Shown here piece by piece: positions 36,300 through 42,500 of a DNA stretch of 42,500 bases. Position 1 is the first letter of the stretch; each line of letters opens with the position of its first letter. Under the pieces are notes generated by a model. That model was given only the letters and a program-made list of their open reading frames with translations, was not told where the DNA came from and made no database searches. This DNA is from Anaeromyces robustus. Its lineage: Eukaryota; Neocallimastigomycota; Neocallimastigomycetes; Neocallimastigales; Neocallimastigaceae. The DNA is taken from contig MCFG01000111.1 of NCBI GenBank assembly GCA_002104895.1, positions 117,501 through 160,000 of the forward strand, in the 5' to 3' direction. Position numbers and translations under genes: made by a program.

Positions 36300-38479
36300 A
36301 TATTTATATATAATATTTTATTATTTTTTTATTTCTTATAATCATTTTCAATTTTATAATTTTTAAAAACTTTATTATTTTTAAGTTTACTTTTCACTGT
36401 AAAATAATGGTGATCTATGAATTTTATTAAAAAATAAAATTTTTTGTTTATTAATATGTAATATGTTAACCTTTATTTTTAAAACTTTAAAAAAATAAAA
36501 ATAAAAACAAAAACGAAAAAAAGTCAAATATAAGTCAAATATATATATATATATAAATAAAAATGTAGCAAAAGAAACTGGTAAAAAAATTATTTATAAT
36601 TAATATTATCAATTAACTTATTATATTTTATATATAATTTGATATTTTTTAAAAATAATTTTTATAATAACTTTTACAAAATAGTAAGTATAAATTTTTG
36701 ATTTTTTCATAATTACTCGTTTGCATAAAAAATTAAATATTAAATTTATGTATATATAAAATAACAAAATTCTTTCATTTAACTCTTTTAAATTATAAAT
36801 GATTTATTTTTATATTTTTATATTTTTTTATATATTTTTTAAAGTTAATAAAGAATAAAAAATAATATGCAATGAAAAATTTTTTTTTAAAAAAAAAAAA
36901 ATATACCTTTTACATAATTAAATCATAAACTTTAATTTTTTTATTTTAAAATATAATTTTATGTAATCATTATTAATATCATTTGTTTTTCACGAAATTT
37001 TCAAAAAGGTAATATTAATATCATTTGATTTTAAAAAATATACTATGATTTTAAGTTTAAATATAAAGTTCATTTTTCCTTAAAAACAAAATAAAAATAA
37101 AAAAAATATATATATTATTTATTTATTAAATAACAATTAAAAAAAAAGAAATCATCTATATAATAGTAATCTAAAAAAACATTATTATTATATTATTAAT
37201 AAAATATTATATGAAATAAATATATTTTGAATTTATTCAGTATTTTCAAATATATATATGATTTTAATATTTTATATTACTTTATTTATAAAAGAATATG
37301 CATTTTTAATTTGAAATAAAATACGATATTTCAAACTTTAAAGAACAAGTATTTCAAATTATTTTTCTATAAATCGTAACCGATATTAATAATATTTCCC
37401 GTTAATCAATATATTATATTTAAATTATTAATATTTATATATTCAAACACAAGTATATTATAATTATTATAAAATATATATAACATTGAAATTTTAATCA
37501 TATTATTCACCACCCGTTATTACCGCTTGAATAATATAAATCTAATAAGAAAAGTAACTTTTTGTATCATATTTATTGTATTTATAAAAATATTCAAAAA
37601 ATAAAATAATCTATATATATATATTCAATAAATTTTTTTATAAAAAAGAAAAAAAATAAAATAATATAATATAAAATAAAATAAAATGAAATATTAAATA
37701 ATTAATTATAATTACAAATAAATAAAATAAAAAGTTTTAATTACTTAATTAAATTTTAATTAAAGAGTATCATATTTAAAAATTTGGTATACATATATTA
37801 ATATTTAAAATATAAGATTTTTTAATTATATTTAAAATAACCAATGATTACTTTTAAAATTTACTAGAAATTAAGTATAATAATTTGAATAATTAAATAT
37901 TTTGTTTTGTCAATATGTATATATATATAATAATAAACTTATTTGGTATTACAAAAAAAAAATAAAAAAATTAATAATAATTATATAATAAATTTTTTCA
38001 TAAATCCTTTTTTTTTTATTTAGAAAAATATAATTAAATATTATTAATTTTAAACTTCTCATAATTATTAGATATAATTTTTCATTCTATTATTAATATT
38101 ATATTTTTAAAACTTTAATAATTAATAATATCTCATTAGTATATTAACCCTAAAAAATAGAATAGTGATGTGTAAACTTTAAAATAATAATATCATTTTT
38201 AACTAATTTATAAATTTTAATTAAATTTTGTATATTACATATAAGAGACATCCATTTAAAAAAAAAAAGTTTTATTCATATTTTATTGTATTTTTTAGAA
38301 TTTTTCATTCTTTATTTTTATTATTTTATTTTTTTTTTTTCATTTTTAAACCAATTAATCAAATAACTTTTATATATAATTAATATATAAATTATTATTT
38401 AGAATTTTTAGATATTTCTTAAGTAAATAGAGAGTGTGTGTATAGAAAGAAAGAAAGAAAAAAAAAAAATTAAAGAAAA
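36300..38479. other. 2.2 kb non-coding region upstream of the secreted protein gene
   Basis: No protein-like frame on either strand. Most of it is A/T homopolymers and short TATA repeats. A slightly more G+C-rich part at 37370-37560 has the words TAACCG, CCCGTTAATC and ACCCGTTATTACCGC and an inverted repeat (37500-37537). The last 60 nt before the start codon are purine-rich (GAGAGTGTGTGTATAGAAAGAAAG), probably the 5' leader. Confidence 0.5.
37500..37537. other. 10-bp inverted repeat enclosing a G+C-richer 18-nt loop
   Basis: ATATTATTCA (37500-37509) and TGAATAATAT (37528-37537) are perfect reverse complements. The 18-nt loop contains CCACCCGTTATTACCGCT, unusually rich in C for this genome. 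It could be a protein-binding site or part of an RNA hairpin; function unknown. Confidence 0.5.
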
Positions 38480-39745
38480 ATGAAAAAATTATCAATTTTA
38501 GCTATATTCTGTTTTTTATTATATTTAGCAGAAGCTGCTAATATAAGTAGAAATGGTGCAACAAGAAAATGTTATAAAAAGATAAAAAGTGAAAATTCAT
38601 CTACAGAAGATGATAATAATAATGATAATAATAATAATGAAAATAATGAAAATAATGAAGGAGAAGGAGTAAAAAAAGGAAAAGTAAGTGTAAGTTGTAA
38701 ATCATTAATTACAGAAATTAATGGTACAGAAGAATATTCTCCAGAAAAAATTAATACCTATGATATTGATACTTCAAATAATTCAAATGATGAAAATTCT
38801 AATGATGAAGAAGCTCCTCAATCAGCTAAATTTAATTTTATTGATAATCTTAGTGTACCAAAGGGAACTGTACTTAATAATAATGAAGAATGTGTTAAAG
38901 CTATTAATAATATAAATAAAGTATTAAAACAATCTAGTAAAGATTTTTCTTTTGAAATCACTTGTAATACTGATTTTGATTTAGATAAATATATGAATGG
39001 TATTAATACAATGAAATATACACTTTCTTCTTATATTGATGAAGCAATTAATCAATGTGGAAATTCAAAAATTTGGAATGGAGCTAAAATTCATCAAGCT
39101 TGTAGAATTTTAAGTCAAACAGGTCAAACAGTATGTCATTCTTTAGTAGATAATATTTATGAAAAATATGATTCTAAATGTCTTGATAATGCTACTTTTA
39201 AAGATATGTGGGAATTTTCTAGTTGGTTATGGGATCAATTAATTAATATTAATAATGGTTGTTATTTAAAACAACTTTATAATTATAAATGTCAACCATC
39301 TAAAGATACTATTGCTAATGTAGATTCTAATAATCATTATTCTTTAAGATTATTATGTGAATCTGAAGCTAATTCATGTCATTGGCCAGGTACTTATACT
39401 GGTAATAATCCACAAGTTCAATGTCTTAGTCAAGATATTATTAAAAATAGAGATAAAGCTATTCAAATATTTGAAAAGAATGGTTATGTATGTGAAGGAA
39501 GTAATACTTTACCTAAATTAATTCTTACTTCTGATGATAATAATAGTGATAATGAAAATGAAAGTATACCTACAAATGGAGCTGCTATCATTATAAATGA
39601 TGATAATAATAATAATATTAATGGTTTTAAACCTAATCTTAATGCAGATAATAAGAATATGGTATCATCTGGTTCAGAACCATGGACTAATACAAACCAA
39701 ATTATTGGAACAATATTTATTGCATTATTTGCCCTTTTATTTTAA
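38480..39745 (+). CDS. secreted cysteine-rich protein, probable GPI anchor
   Basis: 421 aa, intronless. I do not recognise the family. A signal peptide is clear (MKKLSILAIFCFLLYLAEA). The C-terminus is a short hydrophobic stretch without a basic tail (IIGTIFIALFALLF) after a Ser/Gly-rich segment (MVSSGSEPW), the pattern of a GPI signal. Between them are 14 cysteines, all encoded by TGT, two acidic Asn/Asp/Glu-rich spacers (about 42-60 and 350-390) and several N-glycosylation sequons (NIS, NGT, NAT). The cysteine core runs from about residue 130 to 330 (EECVKAI, HQACRILSQ, WEFSSWLWDQL, NGCYLKQLYNYKC, LLCESEANSCHWPG). It is the only complete gene here without an intron and is flanked by 2.2 kb and 1 kb of non-coding DNA. 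Likely a cell-surface or wall protein; ligand or enzyme activity unknown. Confidence 0.85.
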   Translation: MKKLSILAIFCFLLYLAEAANISRNGATRKCYKKIKSENSSTEDDNNNDNNNNENNENNEGEGVKKGKVSVSCKSLITEINGTEEYSPEKINTYDIDTSNNSNDENSNDEEAPQSAKFNFIDNLSVPKGTVLNNNEECVKAINNINKVLKQSSKDFSFEITCNTDFDLDKYMNGINTMKYTLSSYIDEAINQCGNSKIWNGAKIHQACRILSQTGQTVCHSLVDNIYEKYDSKCLDNATFKDMWEFSSWLWDQLININNGCYLKQLYNYKCQPSKDTIANVDSNNHYSLRLLCESEANSCHWPGTYTGNNPQVQCLSQDIIKNRDKAIQIFEKNGYVCEGSNTLPKLILTSDDNNSDNENESIPTNGAAIIINDDNNNNINGFKPNLNADNKNMVSSGSEPWTNTNQIIGTIFIALFALLF

Positions 39746-39816
39746 ATTATATAAATGATAATAAGTATTAAATAAATAAATAAATAGATAGATATTAATT
39801 GGTATATTAATAATTC

Positions 39817-39847
<31 letters not shown>

Positions 39848-39898
39848 TAAAAATAAAAATAAAAAAAAAAGTATTCTATTTATAAAAACATAATAACA

Positions 39899-40104
39899 GT
39901 ATTTAGTCTTTATAATATTGTTATTATCTATCGTTTTAAAATAAATTCTTATAGAAAAAAAAAATATTTTAGATAATAAAAATATATTAAATAATATATA
40001 ATAAAAGTATTTAATCTTTATAATTATTATCTATCGTTCTACCGTTTTAAAATAAATTCTTATAGAAAAAAATATAAATATATTAGATAATAAAATTATA
40101 TTAA
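39899..40104. repeat. two direct copies of a ~95-nt unit with a conserved hairpin
   Basis: Copy A 39899-39990 and copy B 40007-40104 start with GTATTTA.TCTTTATAAT and share TTTTAAAATAAATTCTTATAGAAAAA. In each, TATTATCTA (39922-39930; 40025-40033) can pair with TAGATAATA (39970-39978; 40084-40092). Copy B has an extra CTACCGTT-like insertion. The unit lies 150 nt downstream of the secreted protein stop codon. Confidence 0.85.
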
Positions 40105-40741
40105 TAAAAAATAATAAATATTGAACTTTTTTTTTTTATGAATATTAAGACCAATTATTGATAAATAAAATTAAGAATAGTTTAAATAAATAAATAAATA
40201 ATAATGATAATAATAATAAAACCAATTATTATTAATAGAAATTAAAATATTTTTTTTTTCATTTTATTAATAATATTTATTAAAGGTATATATATATAAA
40301 TATATATATATGATTTAAATGGTATATTAATTACATATAATATTAAAAAGAATAATATTAATAATAGAGTTTACAAAAATTATAAAAAAAAAAAGACGTA
40401 AAAGAAAAAGAAAAAAAAAAAAAAAAAAAGTAAAAAATGAATACATGTATTAAAAAAAAAAAAACAAAACAAAACAACTAATAATAATTAATATCTAGAT
40501 TTAATTATATGTAATAAATTAATTTACTAAGAAATATAGAAATAAAGTTATAAAGATAAATATATTGACAAAAAAGTTACTAATTTTAATATTTTCTTAT
40601 TAATTACAAATATTGTTTTGAAGTTTATATATTAATATATAATATAAAAGGAATATATATAATAGAAATAACATCATAATATATAAAGATTATTTTTAAT
40701 GATGTAAAAAATAGTTATATATATTTTATGTTATTTTTGAT

Positions 40742-40744
40742 AGT

Positions 40745-40779
<35 letters not shown>

Positions 40780-40780
40780 T
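40742..40780. repeat. T-run followed by (GT)n
   Basis: About 24 T then about seven GT dinucleotides, directly downstream of the cyclin C stop codon when read on the minus strand (there as CA repeats then an A-run). It may lie in that gene's 3' untranslated region. Confidence 0.9.
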
Positions 40781-40816
40781 TAATGTTGTTTATTGTATAA
40801 TATATATAATAATCCA

Positions 40817-41215
40817 TCATTTTTTCTTATCTGTTGCTATTTTATTACTATTATTATTGTTATCACTACTTGATGAAGCTCTAAGTTTCTTAAGTATACC
40901 ATAAATATTTCTGTCACTATAATCCGTCCATAATTCATAAAAATTAATTATTTCTTGAGATAATTCAACAATCTTAAATTATTATACATTATTAATATTA
41001 AATATAATATAATATAATAAATAAAATATATAATATATTAAGGATAATACAATATATATATAATTAAATAATATAAAAATAATATAAAGTAATATTAGAA
41101 TTATAATTGTATATAAGAATTATTTTTAAATTGAAGTATATTAACTAATTATTATTATTACTATTATCATTATTATTTTATTATTTAAAAAAAAATGAAT
41201 AATAATAATAATAAT

Positions 41216-41283
<68 letters not shown>

Positions 41284-41849
41284 CTTACTTCATTCATATC
41301 AACATTTAATCCAATAAACCATTCTTTAATTTTATCTTTATATTTATTAGCATCAGGAATTAAAACACCTACAATGAATATAATTGTTACTGCAATGATA
41401 TGTGGAGGATATAATAATGGAATATCTGTTCTATATATATCATTTGTAATCCACCATGCCTGTTGAATACTTGATACTGGTAATTTTAAATCCAACATTA
41501 ATCTTTATTATTAATATAATTGATTATTATTTTTGAAGTTATTATTATTTTGATATAAAGAAAAGTCATAATATTAATAAATATTATAAATAAAAAAAAA
41601 AATGAAGTTATTATTTATAGATATATATATATATAATATTGAGTATTGTATCGTTTTATATAATATTACTTTGTCAAAGTTCTATATGAATGATGTACAA
41701 TTAAATAAAAGTCCATTTCTTCCATTAAATAAAATTCAAATTCTGCTACATTAGCGCAATCAAATTTAAAAAGTTTTTCTTTTTTTTTTTTTTTTTAATT
41801 ATGTGTATATAAAAATTATTTTATTTAAATTTTTATAAAGTAATAATGA

Positions 41850-41900
<51 letters not shown>

Positions 41901-41919
41901 TAAATAATAAATAATAAAT

Positions 41920-41973
<54 letters not shown>

Positions 41974-42266
41974 ATTTTTACCCCCAATAACATTTTTAGC
42001 TTCATCGACTACATTTTTAATATGTAATGGATATTCCTCTATTTTTGTTGCAACATATATGCAAGTTGTTAATACTAATAATGGTTCTGAACCTCGATAA
42101 CTATTTCTATTATTTTTATATTTTTTAATAAAATAATAATTGTAAAGAATAAAATTTTTATATATATATAATAAAATTTAAACATATTAATATATAATTG
42201 TTTATAATATATATTAATAAAGAATAATGAATAAAATTTTGGTAGTTTTTTTCTTTTTTTTTAATA

Positions 42267-42324
<58 letters not shown>

Positions 42325-42412
42325 TACCTAGCATAAAATCTTTTAAAATATGTTAATGCTGTAGCTATTATTCTTTGTCTTAATTGCATAGTTCTTCCGA
42401 TTTTGAAAGCGA
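40817..42412 (-). CDS. CCNC: cyclin C (Mediator kinase module), 5' end outside the window
   Basis: Exons in gene order, starting with an internal one: 42412-42328, 42100-41982, 41778-41670, 41502-41289, 40972-40817. Cyclin C (yeast Ssn8/Srb11) pairs with CDK8 in the Mediator kinase module and regulates Pol II transcription. Both cyclin folds are visible: LRQRIIATALTYFKRFYA, LLVLTTCIYVATKIEEYP, FEFYLMEEMDFYLIVHHSYR in the first, and QQAWWITNDIYRTDIPLLYP, PHIIAVTII, ELSQEIINFYELW in the second. The pattern AW.ITNDIYRTD..LLYPPHIIA is specific for cyclin C rather than cyclin H, K or L. The acceptor of exon 41778-41670 is taken as the AG after an A-run because it preserves the EKLFKFDCANVAEF segment that fits family length; an alternative AG 30 nt downstream also keeps frame. 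The first exon(s), including the N-terminal helix, lie right of 42500. Confidence 0.9.
41205..41280. repeat. AAT repeat in the last cyclin C intron
   Basis: About 25 AAT units on the plus strand (ATT on the coding strand) just after the donor at 41288. Confidence 0.95.
41849..41971. repeat. AAT/AAAT repeats in a cyclin C intron
   Basis: AAT runs interrupted by AAATAAT units, directly after the donor at 41981 on the coding strand. Confidence 0.95.
42266..42322. repeat. AAT repeat in a cyclin C intron
   Basis: About 18 AAT units directly after the donor at 42327 on the coding strand. Confidence 0.95.
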
Positions 42413-42500
42413 CTTCATATTATTAATAAAAAAAATAATAATAATATATATATATTATTAGAAGTTAATAATAATATTAAAAGAAAATATATATATAAAT

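Larger units (their letters stand above)
39746..40816. other. non-coding region between the secreted protein gene and cyclin C
   Basis: 1.07 kb between convergent genes. It contains T/A homopolymers (39818-39847), a duplicated hairpin unit (39899-40104), A-runs (40383-40430) and a T-run followed by GT repeats (40742-40780). No coding frame seen. Confidence 0.55.

Overview
This window is nuclear DNA of a eukaryote with an extremely A+T-rich genome. Genes are split by many short GT-AG introns (about 50-380 nt). AAT/ATT microsatellites and A or T homopolymers occur everywhere, including inside exons, where pure AAT tracts encode asparagine runs. The best lineage guess is a fungus, and within fungi an anaerobic gut fungus (Neocallimastigomycota). 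The reasons are a SOK1/TCP11-type protein with the fungal NPQLRHD..FDP motif, a full-length fungal-type SEN1, up to twelve introns per gene (too many for a typical Dictyostelium gene) and the base composition. This is inference; no ribosomal RNA or tRNA gene is present to settle it.

Layout, left to right: a poorly resolved left edge with possible gene remnants (1-660); a long AAAT satellite (835-1074); a SNAPC4-like Myb protein (+, 1144-5280, 12 exons); HUS1 (-, 5565-7072, 7 exons); SART1/Snu66 (+, 7908-11427, 11 exons); succinate dehydrogenase iron-sulfur subunit (+, 12303-13811, 6 exons); PRP39 (+, 15145-18861, 13 exons); a SOK1/TCP11 protein (-, 19832-23907, 5 exons); SEN1 helicase (-, 24983-32892, 7 exons); a type II membrane ENPP-family phosphodiesterase (-, 33483-36054, 9 exons); a 2.2 kb non-coding stretch; an intronless cysteine-rich secreted, probably GPI-anchored protein (+, 38480-39745); a 1 kb non-coding stretch with a duplicated hairpin unit; and the 3' part of cyclin C (-, 40817-42412, 5' end outside the window). 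For every multi-exon model the exons chosen by GT-AG sites give one uninterrupted frame with a total length divisible by three and continuous family homology across junctions. No transcript data were available.

Five of the ten genes act on RNA polymerase II/III transcription or on snRNA and splicing (SNAPC4, SART1, PRP39, SEN1, cyclin C). HUS1 is a DNA-damage clamp subunit. The iron-sulfur subunit belongs in the mitochondrion or its hydrogenosome derivative, and its quinone-site and [2Fe-2S] loop residues are unusual; this is the most interesting biological observation here. The most striking structural observation is a predicted two-nucleotide exon in the SNAPC4-like gene. I did not find a mobile element with recognisable proteins, a CRISPR array, or a clearly new multi-gene system.
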